Source of the DNA: Streptomyces achromogenes
GTDB taxonomy: Bacteria > Actinomycetota > Actinomycetes > Streptomycetales > Streptomycetaceae
Reading direction: 5' to 3'
Assembly (NCBI RefSeq): GCF_030816715.1
Contig: NZ_JAUSYH010000001.1
Location: forward strand, 4,960,001 to 5,024,000
DNA: 64,000 nucleotides
The position numbers and the translations under genes are program-made. Positions 26,990-34,754 of this stretch are shown piece by piece. Each line of letters starts with the position of its first letter. Within the stretch, counting starts at the first letter, position 1. The notes beneath the pieces were generated by a model. The model searched no databases. It saw nothing but the letters and a program-made list of their open reading frames with translations, and was not told the origin of the DNA.

Positions 26990-27978
26990 CCGCCGCCCTG
27001 CTGCGCAACGCCGACGAGCTGTACGCACGCACGCGTGACGGCCGCCGCGCCGTCGTGATGACGATGGGCGCCCTGCACGAAGGGCACGCCACCCTGGTGC
27101 GCACCGCCCGCGAACTCGCCGGGCCCGGCGGCGAGGTCGTCGTCACGGTCTTCGTCAACCCGCTGCAGTTCGGCGCGGGCGAGGACCTCGACCGTTACCC
27201 GCGCACCCTGGACGCCGACGTCGAGATCGCCGGGCAGGCCGGCGCGGACGTCGTGTTCGCCCCGTCCGTGGACGAGGTCTACCCGGGCGGCGAGCCGCAG
27301 GTCCGGATCTCGGCGGGCCCCATGGGCGAGCGCCTGGAGGGCGGCTCACGCCCCGGGCATTTCGACGGCATGCTCACCGTCGTCGCCAAGCTGCTGCACC
27401 TCACCCGGCCCGACGCCGCCCTCTTCGGGCAGAAGGACGCCCAGCAGCTCGCCCTGATCCGCCGCATGGTCCGGGATCTGAACTTCGGCACCGAGATCGT
27501 CGCCGTGCCGACCGTGCGCGAGGAGGACGGGCTGGCGCTGTCCAGCCGCAACCGCTATCTGTCCGCGCGGGAGCGGCGCACCGCGCTCGCGCTCTCCCAG
27601 GCCCTCTTCGCCGGCCGCGACCGGCACGCGGCGCAGGAGGCCCTGCGGGCCCGCGCGCGGGAGGTGCCCGCCACACACGCGCGTGCCGAGGCGCTCAGCG
27701 CCATCGGCGAGTCCCGCGCGGCCGCCGACGCGCACGCCGTCGCCAAGGCCGCCCCCGGCAACCCTGCCGCGGTCCGCGCGGCCGCCCGCCAGATCCTGGA
27801 CGAGGCCCTGCGGCTCGACCCCCCGCTGCGGCTGGACTACCTCGCGCTCGTCGACCCGTCCGACTTCACCGAGATCGAGGACGACTTCACCGGCGAGGCC
27901 GTTCTCGCCGTCGCCGCCCGGGTCGGCACGACCCGGCTGATCGACAACCTCCCCCTCACCTTCGGAGCCGCCTCGTGA
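26986..27978 (+). CDS. panC: pantothenate synthetase
   Basis: ATP-dependent condensation of pantoate with beta-alanine. At 330 residues it is somewhat longer than the usual 280-300; an Ala/Arg-rich stretch at about residues 215-270 is the expansion. Motifs: MTMGALHEGHATL (ATP-binding HxGH region), FVNPLQFGAGEDLDRYPR, FGQKDAQQLALIRRMVRDL, and EEDGLALSSRNRYLS, the KMSKS-like region. It overlaps the upstream DUF2520 gene by 4 nt and nadB by 4 nt (GTGA), so it sits in a tightly coupled operon linking pantothenate and NAD synthesis. panB and panD are not in the window. Confidence 0.95.
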   Translation: MTAALLRNADELYARTRDGRRAVVMTMGALHEGHATLVRTARELAGPGGEVVVTVFVNPLQFGAGEDLDRYPRTLDADVEIAGQAGADVVFAPSVDEVYPGGEPQVRISAGPMGERLEGGSRPGHFDGMLTVVAKLLHLTRPDAALFGQKDAQQLALIRRMVRDLNFGTEIVAVPTVREEDGLALSSRNRYLSARERRTALALSQALFAGRDRHAAQEALRARAREVPATHARAEALSAIGESRAAADAHAVAKAAPGNPAAVRAAARQILDEALRLDPPLRLDYLALVDPSDFTEIEDDFTGEAVLAVAARVGTTRLIDNLPLTFGAAS

Positions 27979-29690
27979 CCAGCACAGGCATACGACTGCA
28001 CGCACCCGCGCCCGGGTGGAACATCTCCGCGGACGTGGTGGTCGTCGGTTCCGGCGTCGCCGGCCTGACGGCGGCCCTGCGCTGCGAGGCCGCGGGGCTG
28101 AGGACGGTCGTCGTCACCAAGGCGCGCCTCGACGACGGCTCCACCCGCTGGGCGCAGGGCGGCATAGCCGCGGCCCTGGGCGACGGCGACACGCCCGAAC
28201 AGCATCTGGACGACACCCTGGTGGCGGGCGCGGGCCTGTGCGACGAGGAGGCCGTGCGGATCCTCGTCACCGAGGGCCCCGACGCCGTGCGCCGGCTGAT
28301 CGAGACCGGCGCGCACTTCGACGAGTCGGAGGAAGGCGGCCTGGAGCTGACCCGCGAGGGCGGCCACCACCGCCGCCGTATCGCGCACGCGGGCGGAGAC
28401 GCGACCGGCGCGGAGATCTCCCGCGCGCTCGTCGAGGCGGTCCGCGCGCGCGGACTGCGCACGGTTGAGAACGCACTCGTCCTGGACCTCCTCACGGACG
28501 CCGAGGGCCGCACCGCCGGCGTCACCCTGCACGTCATGGGCGAGGGCCAGCACGACGGCGTGGGGGCCGTGCACGCCCCCGCCGTCGTCCTCGCGACCGG
28601 CGGCATGGGCCAGGTGTTCTCCGCGACCACCAACCCTTCGGTGTCCACCGGCGACGGTGTGGCGCTCGCCCTGCGCGCGGGCGCGGAGGTCTCCGACCTG
28701 GAGTTCGTCCAGTTCCACCCGACCGTGCTGTTCCTGGGCGCGGACGCCGAGGGCCAGCAGCCCCTCGTCTCGGAGGCCGTGCGCGGCGAGGGCGCGCACC
28801 TGGTCGACGCGGACGGCGTGCGCTTCATGGTCGGCAAGCACGAGCTGGCCGAACTCGCCCCCCGGGACATCGTCGCCAAGGGCATCATGCGCCGCATGCA
28901 GGAGCAGGACGCCGAGCACATGTTCCTCGACGCCCGCCACTTCGGCGCCGAGATGTGGGAGCACCGCTTCCCGACGATCCTCGCCGCCTGCCGCGCCCAC
29001 GGCATCGACCCGGTCACCGAGCCCGTCCCGGTCGCCCCGGCGGCCCACTACGCCTCCGGCGGCGTGCGCACCGACTCCCACGGCCGTACGACCGTGCCCG
29101 GCCTGTACGCCTGCGGCGAGGTCGCCTGCACCGGCGTGCACGGCGCGAACCGGCTGGCGTCCAACTCGCTCCTCGAAGGCCTCGTCTACGCCGAGCGCAT
29201 CGTGAGCGACATCGCCGCGAGCCGGACGGACGACGCGCTCCACGCGCGCGTGCCCGCACCCGTGGAGCGCCCCGAGCGGCCGGCGCACCCGCTGCTCGCC
29301 CCCGAAGCCAGGTTCGCCATCCAGCGGATCATGACCGACGGCGCGGGCGTGCTGCGCTCCGCCGCGTCCCTGGAGAGGGCCGCCGACCAGTTGCAGCGGC
29401 TGCACACCGAGGCCCGCGACGCCCTCGACGAGAACGGCAAGACGGCAGAGCCCGGCGTCGACACCTGGGAGGCCACCAACCTCCTGTGCGTCGCGCGCGT
29501 CCTGGTCGCCGCCGCGCTCCTGCGCGAGGAGACCCGCGGCTGCCACTGGCGCGAGGACCACGCCGACCGAGACGACGCCGACTGGCGCCGCCACATCGTC
29601 GTACGGCTGAATCCGGATCGCACCCTCGCCGTACACACCACCGATACCGCAGACTTCCCCCCGACCCGGCAGCACCACCAGGAGCAGTGA
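27975..29690 (+). CDS. nadB: L-aspartate oxidase
   Basis: FAD enzyme that oxidises L-aspartate to iminoaspartate, the first step of de novo NAD synthesis. The product is 571 residues. The FAD-binding N terminus is DVVVVGSGVAGLTAAL; STRWAQGGIAAAL, TGGMGQVFSATTNP and HYASGGVRTD follow, with GEVACTGVHGANRLASNSLLEG near the end of the flavin domain (key residues Gly-Ala-Asn-Arg-Leu). A C-terminal helical domain completes it. The GTG start overlaps panC by 4 nt. nadC follows 5 nt after the stop. Quinolinate synthase (nadA), the next enzyme of the pathway, is not in this operon. Confidence 0.95.
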   Translation: MTSTGIRLHAPAPGWNISADVVVVGSGVAGLTAALRCEAAGLRTVVVTKARLDDGSTRWAQGGIAAALGDGDTPEQHLDDTLVAGAGLCDEEAVRILVTEGPDAVRRLIETGAHFDESEEGGLELTREGGHHRRRIAHAGGDATGAEISRALVEAVRARGLRTVENALVLDLLTDAEGRTAGVTLHVMGEGQHDGVGAVHAPAVVLATGGMGQVFSATTNPSVSTGDGVALALRAGAEVSDLEFVQFHPTVLFLGADAEGQQPLVSEAVRGEGAHLVDADGVRFMVGKHELAELAPRDIVAKGIMRRMQEQDAEHMFLDARHFGAEMWEHRFPTILAACRAHGIDPVTEPVPVAPAAHYASGGVRTDSHGRTTVPGLYACGEVACTGVHGANRLASNSLLEGLVYAERIVSDIAASRTDDALHARVPAPVERPERPAHPLLAPEARFAIQRIMTDGAGVLRSAASLERAADQLQRLHTEARDALDENGKTAEPGVDTWEATNLLCVARVLVAAALLREETRGCHWREDHADRDDADWRRHIVVRLNPDRTLAVHTTDTADFPPTRQHHQEQ

Positions 29691-29695
29691 CAGAC

Positions 29696-30694
29696 GTGAG
29701 CACCCCCGACCTTCCCCTCGCCCCGAGCGGCGGCTGCGGCGACGGCTGTGCCTGCGGCGCCGCAGACGCCGAATTCACCGACGAGGGATACGCCGAATAC
29801 GAGGAGTGCGGGCTCGACCCCGCACTCGCCCAGCTGCTGGTCGACGCCGGACTGGACCCCGTCGAGGTGGAGGACATCGCCAACGTCGCCATCCAGGAGG
29901 ACCTGGCGCACGGCGTCGACGTGACGACGGTCGCGACCATCCCCGAGGAGGCGGTCGCCACCGCCGACTTCACCGCGCGCGAGGCGGGCGTGGTCGCGGG
30001 GCTGCGGATCGCCGAGGCGGTCGTCTCGGTCGTCTGCACGGACGAGTTCGAGGTAGAGCGGCACGTGGAGGACGGCGACCGGGTGGAGGCCGGGCAGAAG
30101 CTGCTGTCGGTCACCACGCGCACGCGTGACCTCCTCACCGCCGAGCGCAGCGCGCTGAACCTGCTGTGCCGTCTGTCCGGCATCGCCACCGCCTCGCGCG
30201 CGTGGGCGGACGCCCTGGAGGGCACCGGGGCACGCGTGCGCGACACCCGCAAGACGACGCCGGGCCTGCGCTCCCTGGAGAAGTTCGCCGTCCGCTGCGG
30301 CGGGGGCGTCAACCACCGCATGTCGCTGTCCGACGCGGCACTGGTCAAGGACAACCACGTGGTCGCCGCGGGCGGTGTCGCCCAGGCCTTCGAGGCGGTG
30401 CGGGAGACCTTCCCGGACGTGCCGATCGAGGTCGAGGTCGACACCCTGCACCAGCTGCGCGAGGTCGTCGACGCGGGCGCCGACCTCATCCTGCTGGACA
30501 ATTTCACGCCCGCCGAGTGCGCGGAGGCCGTCGCCCTCGTGGACAAGCGCGCCTTGCTGGAGGCGTCGGGCCGGCTCACCCTGGACAACGCCAAGGTGTA
30601 CGCCGACACGGGCGTCGACTTCCTCGCCGTGGGCGCCCTGACGCACTCCTCGCCGATCCTGGACATCGGTCTGGATCTGCGGGCGGCGGAGTAG
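29696..30694 (+). CDS. nadC: quinolinate phosphoribosyltransferase with an N-terminal Cys-rich extension
   Basis: Converts quinolinate and PRPP to nicotinate mononucleotide and CO2. The product is 332 residues against about 285 for the usual enzyme. The extra 40 N-terminal residues contain a tight cluster GGCGDGCACG (Cys at about 14, 18 and 20) and an acidic Tyr-rich stretch with one more Cys, not present in well-known NadC proteins. The core is intact: LNLLCRLSGIAT, DTRKTTPGLR, LEKFAVRCGGGVNHR, LVKDNH, EVEVDTLHQL and LDNFTP. The GTG at 29696 has AGGAG about 10 nt upstream. coaX follows after 16 nt. The Cys cluster could bind metal or a cluster; that is speculative. Confidence 0.94.
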   Translation: MSTPDLPLAPSGGCGDGCACGAADAEFTDEGYAEYEECGLDPALAQLLVDAGLDPVEVEDIANVAIQEDLAHGVDVTTVATIPEEAVATADFTAREAGVVAGLRIAEAVVSVVCTDEFEVERHVEDGDRVEAGQKLLSVTTRTRDLLTAERSALNLLCRLSGIATASRAWADALEGTGARVRDTRKTTPGLRSLEKFAVRCGGGVNHRMSLSDAALVKDNHVVAAGGVAQAFEAVRETFPDVPIEVEVDTLHQLREVVDAGADLILLDNFTPAECAEAVALVDKRALLEASGRLTLDNAKVYADTGVDFLAVGALTHSSPILDIGLDLRAAE

Positions 30695-30710
30695 GGAACG
30701 GGGACCGGCC

Positions 30711-31508
30711 ATGCTGCTGACGATCGACGTGGGCAACACGCACACCGTGCTCGGCCTCTTCGACGGTGAGGACATCGTCGAGCACTGGCGGATCTCCACC
30801 GACTCCCGCCGCACGGCGGACGAACTGGCCGTGCTCCTGCAAGGCCTGATGGGCATGCACCCCCTCCTCGGGGACGAGCTGGGCGACGGCATCGACGGCA
30901 TCGCGATCTGCGCCACGGTGCCCTCGGTGCTGCACGAGCTGCGCGAGGTGACGCGGCGCTACTACGGCGACGTGCCCGCCGTGCTCGTCGAGCCGGGCGT
31001 GAAGACCGGGGTGCCGATCCTGTTCGACAACCCCAGGGAGGTCGGCGCCGACCGCATCATCAACGCCGTCGCGGCGAACGAGCTCTACGGCGGTCCGGCG
31101 ATCGTCGTCGACTTCGGGACGGCGACGACGTTCGACGCGGTCAGCGCGCGCGGGGAGTACGTCGGCGGCGTCATCGCCCCCGGCATCGAGATCTCGGTGG
31201 ACGCGCTGGGCGTCAAGGCCGCGCAGCTGCGCAAGATCGAGCTGGCCCGGCCCCGGAGCGTGATCGGCAAGAGCACGGTCGAGGCGATGCAGTCCGGGAT
31301 CCTCTACGGCTTCGCCGGCCAGGTCGACGGCGTGGTGACCCGGATGGCCCGGGAACTCGCGGAGGACCCGGACGACGTGACGGTGATCGCGACCGGCGGC
31401 CTGGCGCCGACGGTGCTGGGCGAATCCTCGGTGATCGACGAGCACGAGCCCTGGCTGACGCTGATCGGGCTGCGCCTGGTGTACGAGCGGAACGTGTCGC
31501 GCATGTGA
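30711..31508 (+). CDS. coaX: type III pantothenate kinase
   Basis: Phosphorylates pantothenate in CoA synthesis; the CoaX type belongs to the acetate/sugar kinase (ASKHA) fold, is insensitive to CoA feedback and needs a monovalent cation. The product is 265 residues, standard length. Phosphate-binding LTIDVGNTHTVLGLFDG (key residues Asp-Val-Gly-Asn-Thr) starts the protein. GADRIINAVAA, VVDFGTATTFDAV, GGVIAPGIEIS and VIATGGLAP are all in place. GGAACGGGG precedes the ATG. It ends the panC-nadB-nadC-coaX operon and is followed by a clear terminator. Confidence 0.95.
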   Translation: MLLTIDVGNTHTVLGLFDGEDIVEHWRISTDSRRTADELAVLLQGLMGMHPLLGDELGDGIDGIAICATVPSVLHELREVTRRYYGDVPAVLVEPGVKTGVPILFDNPREVGADRIINAVAANELYGGPAIVVDFGTATTFDAVSARGEYVGGVIAPGIEISVDALGVKAAQLRKIELARPRSVIGKSTVEAMQSGILYGFAGQVDGVVTRMARELAEDPDDVTVIATGGLAPTVLGESSVIDEHEPWLTLIGLRLVYERNVSRM

Positions 31509-31513
31509 GCCGA

Positions 31514-31539
31514 CTGCCCTCCTGAAGCCGGGAGGGCAG
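31514..31539 (+). terminator. operon terminator after coaX
   Basis: A perfect 9-bp stem (CTGCCCTCC at 31514-31522 with GGAGGGCAG at 31531-31539) and 8-nt loop, starting 6 nt after the coaX stop. There is no T tract, as is common in Streptomyces. Confidence 0.75.
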
Positions 31540-31544
31540 CGAAC

Positions 31545-31632
31545 GGCCCCGCCCGGCGCGGACTCCGGCCCCGCCCGGCGCGGACTCCGGCCCCGCCCGG
31601 CGCGGACTCCGGCCCCGCCCGGCGCGGACTCC
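31545..31632. repeat. tandem repeat, 22-bp unit, four perfect copies
   Basis: Four identical head-to-tail 22-mers begin at 31545, 31567, 31589 and 31611 (unit begins ggccccgcccggcgcg and ends gactcc). A fifth, decayed copy starts at 31633. They lie directly after the coaX terminator. Confidence 0.9.
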
Positions 31633-31639
31633 GGCCCCC

Positions 31640-32024
31640 GCCTGCGCGGGTCTCGCCAGCCCGCGCGGAACACGGCCAGGCCCGCGCGAACCTCACCTCA
31701 CCTCGCCATGCCTGCCTGGACCTCACCTCACCTCGCCTCGCCATGCCTGCCTGGACTTGCCGAGCCTGCGCGGGCCGCGGCCTGCCCGGCCGGTCCGTGC
31801 ACGAAGTCGGCCCGTCCGTGCACGAAGTGGGCCCGTCCGTGCGGACGAGGTCGGCCGGGGCGCGGCCGGCGGAACCGAACGGCCGACCGGACCGCGGGCC
31901 GATGCCGGAAGCCGGCCCGACGGGGCCTCGGGGGCCTAGGGGGCCTACGGAACCGACGGGGCCGGCGGGGCGGATTCGGGCGCGCCACGCCCGTCCGCTA
32001 TGTCGAATTTGTCTGATTAGCGCG
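31640..32024. repeat. gene-free region made of further short direct repeats
   Basis: Follows the 22-bp array. A cctcacctcacctcgcc / atgcctgcctgga block occurs twice (about 31690-31756), and a cgtccgtgcacgaagt unit occurs in three partly decayed copies (about 31793-31845). Frames through it are low complexity and I see no convincing gene. Together with the 22-bp array it makes about 480 bp of repeat-derived spacer. Confidence 0.6.
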
Positions 32025-32030
32025 TATCGT
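32025..32030 (+). promoter_or_regulatory. -10 box for a leaderless hypothetical gene
   Basis: TATCGT, 6 nt, then the ATG at 32037, within a locally AT-rich patch (about 32000-32030). Confidence 0.5.
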
Positions 32031-32036
32031 CGCCGC

Positions 32037-32786
32037 ATGCCCACGCCCTACGGATCCCGCGGCGGCCTGGCGTTCGGCGCGGAGGAGCTGCGCGTGCTCC
32101 GCCGCGCCCTCGCCCTCGCCCTTCACCCCGGCCCCGTCTCCGCCGAGGACATCCAGGACTGCCACCGCCTAGCCGAGTCCCTCGACGAGGCGACGCACGA
32201 GGCCGCCCGGCTCCGGGCGTTCCTGGTGGCCGACCTCGGCCGGTACCGCGCAGCCCTTCCCGGCACCGCCGCCGGCTACCTCGCCCTCCTGGAGGAGGTT
32301 CTGGCCACCGGCTACCGGCCCGATCCCGACGACCTCGCCGCTCTGCGCGCCCTGCGCGGCAACCCGGCGGGCGCGGCCCTCCTGGAACGCTGCCAGACGC
32401 TCGCCGAGCAGGACGTCCGCGCCCGGCTGGCCCGTCGTACGGCCCGCAGGGCCCCGGCGGCCACCGCGACCGTCCCGGCGTCCCGTACGCGCCTCCTGGC
32501 TCTTCGGGGAGGCCTCTCCGAGGAGGCGCCCGTCTGTGTGTCGGCGGGTTCCGCGGGTTCGGCGGGTTCCGCGGCCGGTGCGGACCCCGGCGGCCGCCCG
32601 CAGGGGGAGCCGCGGAAGAAGCCCGCCGGGAAGCCGGCCACGCCGGGCCCCGGTCCCGTGCCCGCCGAGCCCGCCTCCCCGGAGCCCGCCCGCCGGCCCG
32701 TCCCCACGCCGGGCGAGGTCTTCCCGCGCCGCAGACCGAGCCCGCCGCCCGCCGACCCCGACCAGCGGCGCCTCGCCGCCGGCTGA
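32037..32786 (+). CDS. hypothetical protein with helical N-terminal half and Pro-rich tail
   Basis: A 249-residue protein I cannot assign. Residues 1-150 look folded and helical: FGAEELRVLRRALALALHP, EDIQDCHRLAESLDEATHEAARLRAFL (given by its key Leu/Ala heptads), then LPGTAAGYLALLEEVLATG. From about residue 150 it becomes Gly/Ala/Pro-rich, with GSAGSAGSA repeats, and ends PSPPPADPDQRR. No signal peptide, no membrane segment. Codon use is normal for the window, so the gene is real. The start fits a leaderless mRNA. It is followed by a small membrane protein gene. Confidence 0.7.
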   Translation: MPTPYGSRGGLAFGAEELRVLRRALALALHPGPVSAEDIQDCHRLAESLDEATHEAARLRAFLVADLGRYRAALPGTAAGYLALLEEVLATGYRPDPDDLAALRALRGNPAGAALLERCQTLAEQDVRARLARRTARRAPAATATVPASRTRLLALRGGLSEEAPVCVSAGSAGSAGSAAGADPGGRPQGEPRKKPAGKPATPGPGPVPAEPASPEPARRPVPTPGEVFPRRRPSPPPADPDQRRLAAG

Positions 32787-32826
32787 TCCCCGCGCACCCC
32801 GCCCCGATGTCCCGTTCCTCCCTGGC

Positions 32827-32832
32827 TACCCT
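32827..32832 (+). promoter_or_regulatory. -10 box for a leaderless small-protein gene
   Basis: TACCCT, 6 nt, then the ATG at 32839. Confidence 0.45.
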
Positions 32833-32838
32833 GGTTCC

Positions 32839-33018
32839 ATGGACTACGTCTCCGCGTTGCTGCCCCCCGTCGTCATGGCGGTGTTCTTCATCGGCCTGAT
32901 CAGGGTGATCGTGAAGACCCAGGGCGGTGCCAACAAGGCCAAGGAGGACGCGGCCGTCGACGCCGCCCTCGCGCGCGCGGAGGGGGCCCGCCAGGCCTCC
33001 GTGAGCCCGGAGGCCTGA
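32839..33018 (+). CDS. 59-residue single-span membrane protein
   Basis: A small protein with one hydrophobic helix (residues about 5-24, LLPPVVMAVFFIGLIRVIV) followed by a charged, helical cytosolic tail rich in Lys, Glu and Ala. Similar short proteins are widespread in Streptomyces without known function. It has its own leaderless-type start and normal codon bias. An inverted repeat, GGCGCGTGGCTCC / GGAGCCACGCGCC, after the stop (about 33050-33080, followed by TTTTTGTT) is a good terminator. Confidence 0.7.
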   Translation: MDYVSALLPPVVMAVFFIGLIRVIVKTQGGANKAKEDAAVDAALARAEGARQASVSPEA

Positions 33019-33051
33019 CCGCCCCCTCGGCGCTCCGCCGCCCTCCCGAGG

Positions 33052-33081
33052 CGCGTGGCTCCTTCCGGAGCCACGCGCCCT
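33052..33081 (+). terminator. terminator after the small membrane protein gene
   Basis: GCGTGGCTCC and GGAGCCACGC form a 10-bp stem with a short TTCC-type loop, followed by a CCTTTTTGTTG tract, unusual for Streptomyces and close to a textbook intrinsic terminator. Confidence 0.75.
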
Positions 33082-33155
33082 TTTTGTTGCTGTTTGTCGG
33101 CGAAAGCGCACGTCCGGCACGCGATTGGTGTGATCTCCCACTATTGTTCTGAGCT

Positions 33156-33635
33156 GTGCCTCGCCCATTGGGAGAACTCGAAGACGCGGTCATGACGCGG
33201 GTGTGGAAGTGGAACCGCCCGGTCACCGTTCGAGAAGTCCTGGAAGACCTTCAGCAGGAACGGTCCATCGCGTACACCACCGTGATGACCGTTTTGGACA
33301 ATCTCCATCAGAAGGGCTGGGTGCGCCGGGAAGCGGAAGGCCGGGCCTATCGATATGAGGCGGTCTCCACCCGGGCCGCCTACGCCGCCGCCCTGATGAA
33401 CGACGCCTGGGCGCAGAGCGACAACCCCGCCGCCGCTCTCGTCGCCTTCTTCGGGATGATGAGCGACGAACAGCGGCGCGCGCTGAGCGACGCCGTGCGC
33501 ATGGTCCAAGGCCCGGAAACCGCAGAACCCGCAACAACGCCGAGTCCGTCCGGCGCACCGAGTGCGCAGACCGAGGCCGGTAAGGGCGGCGCCGCGGAGA
33601 ACCCCGCCTCGGCGACGGAGCGCGACGGGCGATAG
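33156..33635 (+). CDS. BlaI/MecI/CopY-family transcriptional repressor
   Basis: A 159-residue winged-helix repressor. PRPLGELEDAVMTRVWKWNRPVTVREVLEDL (by position: residues 2-32) is the first helices; AYTTVMTVLDNLHQKGWV is the recognition helix region and EAEGRAYRYEA the wing, all typical of BlaI/MecI. The C-terminal 45 residues are Pro/Ala/Thr-rich and longer than in BlaI. No BlaR1-type sensor protease is adjacent, so any derepression signal comes from elsewhere. The GTG at 33156 follows TATTGT (33142-33147) by 8 nt without a ribosome site. Confidence 0.85.
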   Translation: MPRPLGELEDAVMTRVWKWNRPVTVREVLEDLQQERSIAYTTVMTVLDNLHQKGWVRREAEGRAYRYEAVSTRAAYAAALMNDAWAQSDNPAAALVAFFGMMSDEQRRALSDAVRMVQGPETAEPATTPSPSGAPSAQTEAGKGGAAENPASATERDGR

Positions 33636-33638
33636 CGT
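33633..33638 (+). promoter_or_regulatory. -10 box for leaderless acetyltransferase gene
   Basis: TAGCGT, 6 nt, then the ATG at 33645. It overlaps the stop codon of the BlaI-like gene. Confidence 0.4.
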
Positions 33639-33644
33639 CCGTAC

Positions 33645-34193
33645 ATGTCAGCAGAGAGTCCCTCGGCCGAGAACCCCGAAGTCACCGCTAAAGCCATCAC
33701 CGTCCGGCGGGCCCGGACCGGTGATGTCCCCGTCGTGCGCCGTCTCCTCGACGCCTACGTCCGCGGCGGGATCCTGCTCGACAAAGCGACGGTCACTCTT
33801 TACGAGGACATCCAGGAGTTCTGGGTCGCCGAACGCGACGACAACGCCGAGGTGGTCGGCTGCGGCGCCCTGCACGTCATGTGGGAAGACCTGGCGGAAG
33901 TGCGGACTCTCGCGGTGAAGCCCGGGCTGAAGGGCGCCGGCGTCGGGCACCGGTTGTTGGAGAAGTTGCTCCACACCGCACGCTGGCTCGGCGTTCGCCG
34001 GGTTTTCTGCCTCACCTTCGAAGTGGACTTCTTCGCCAAGCACGGGTTCGTGGAGATCGGTGAGACGCCGGTCGACACCGATGTCTACGCAGAGCTGCTG
34101 CGTTCCTATGACGAGGGCGTCGCGGAGTTCCTCGGACTCGAACGAGTGAAACCGAACACCTTGGGCAACAGCCGGATGCTTCTGCATCTGTGA
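33645..34193 (+). CDS. amino-acid N-acetyltransferase (short actinobacterial ArgA type)
   Basis: A 182-residue single-domain GNAT enzyme. VRRARTGDVPVVRRLLDAYV, LYEDIQEFWVAE, VVGCGALHVMWEDLAEVRTLAV and GAGVGHRLLEKLL (acetyl-CoA pyrophosphate loop with the G-x-G pattern) match the short N-acetylglutamate synthases of actinobacteria (M. tuberculosis ArgA/Rv2747 type), which lack the N-terminal kinase-like domain of E. coli ArgA. FFAKHGFVEIGETPVDTDVYAE near the end is characteristic. It would make N-acetyl-L-glutamate for arginine synthesis. No other arg gene is nearby. Confidence 0.82.
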   Translation: MSAESPSAENPEVTAKAITVRRARTGDVPVVRRLLDAYVRGGILLDKATVTLYEDIQEFWVAERDDNAEVVGCGALHVMWEDLAEVRTLAVKPGLKGAGVGHRLLEKLLHTARWLGVRRVFCLTFEVDFFAKHGFVEIGETPVDTDVYAELLRSYDEGVAEFLGLERVKPNTLGNSRMLLHL

Positions 34194-34330
34194 TCGTCGC
34201 CGCCATTCCCGCCGACCCGCCATGCCCGGGTTCCCTATGTCCGAAACGCGCACGTTTCCGGTCGGCGGGCGGGCCGTCAGCCTTGGCCGAGGGTTTGTGT
34301 TTTCCCAGCAAAAGCGGTTTGCTTTCCGAC

Positions 34331-34352
34331 GTACTGCAGTACTGCATATAAG
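34331..34352 (+). promoter_or_regulatory. lsr2 promoter region: 12-bp palindrome and TATAAG
   Basis: GTACTGCAGTAC (34331-34342) is a perfect palindrome, followed 4 nt later by TATAAG (34347-34352), a likely -10. The flank 34280-34350 is AT-rich for this genome, the kind of DNA Lsr2 binds, so autoregulation is plausible. Confidence 0.45.
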
Positions 34353-34418
34353 AGGGCGCGGCTAAACGGCGGACGCCGCGGACCCCCGACCCTCACGTTT
34401 TCGATGAAAGGAAATCCG

Positions 34419-34754
34419 GTGGCACAGAAGGTTCAGGTCCTTCTTGTCGATGACCTCGACGGCGGCGAGGCGGACGAGACCGTGACGTTCGCGCTGGACG
34501 GCAAGACCTACGAGATCGATCTCACGACCAGCAATGCGGACAAGCTGCGTGGACTTCTCGAGCCCTACGTGAAGGGCGGCCGGCGTACCGGCGGCCGTGC
34601 CGCGGGTGGGCGTGGAAAGGCGCGTGCCGCTTCCGGCGGAAGCCAGGACACCGCCCAGATCCGCGCGTGGGCGAAGGAGAACGGTTTCGAGGTCAATGAC
34701 CGTGGCCGTGTTCCGGCGACCATTCGCGAGGCCTACGAGAAGGCCAACGGCTGA
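34419..34754 (+). CDS. lsr2: nucleoid-associated protein Lsr2
   Basis: H-NS-like xenogeneic silencer of actinobacteria that bridges AT-rich DNA. The product is 111 residues. The N-terminal dimerisation domain has VQVLLVDDLDGGEADETV and the TFALDGKTYEIDL strand; the linker is Arg/Gly/Ala-rich. The C-terminal DNA-binding domain has IRAWAKENGFEVNDRGRVP with the AT-hook-like RGR. I use the GTG at 34419 because AAAGGA lies 7 nt upstream and homologues start at VAQKVQ; an in-frame ATG at 34404 precedes that site. The 3' end overlaps the convergent gene by 22 nt. Confidence 0.93.
   Translation: MAQKVQVLLVDDLDGGEADETVTFALDGKTYEIDLTTSNADKLRGLLEPYVKGGRRTGGRAAGGRGKARAASGGSQDTAQIRAWAKENGFEVNDRGRVPATIREAYEKANG

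Noticed and set aside
31743..32036. N-terminal extension of the hypothetical gene at 32037 into the repeat region
   Set aside because: The extension is translated repeat (for example VGPSVHEVGPSV) and the ATG at 32037 is marked by a -10 box at the leaderless distance.
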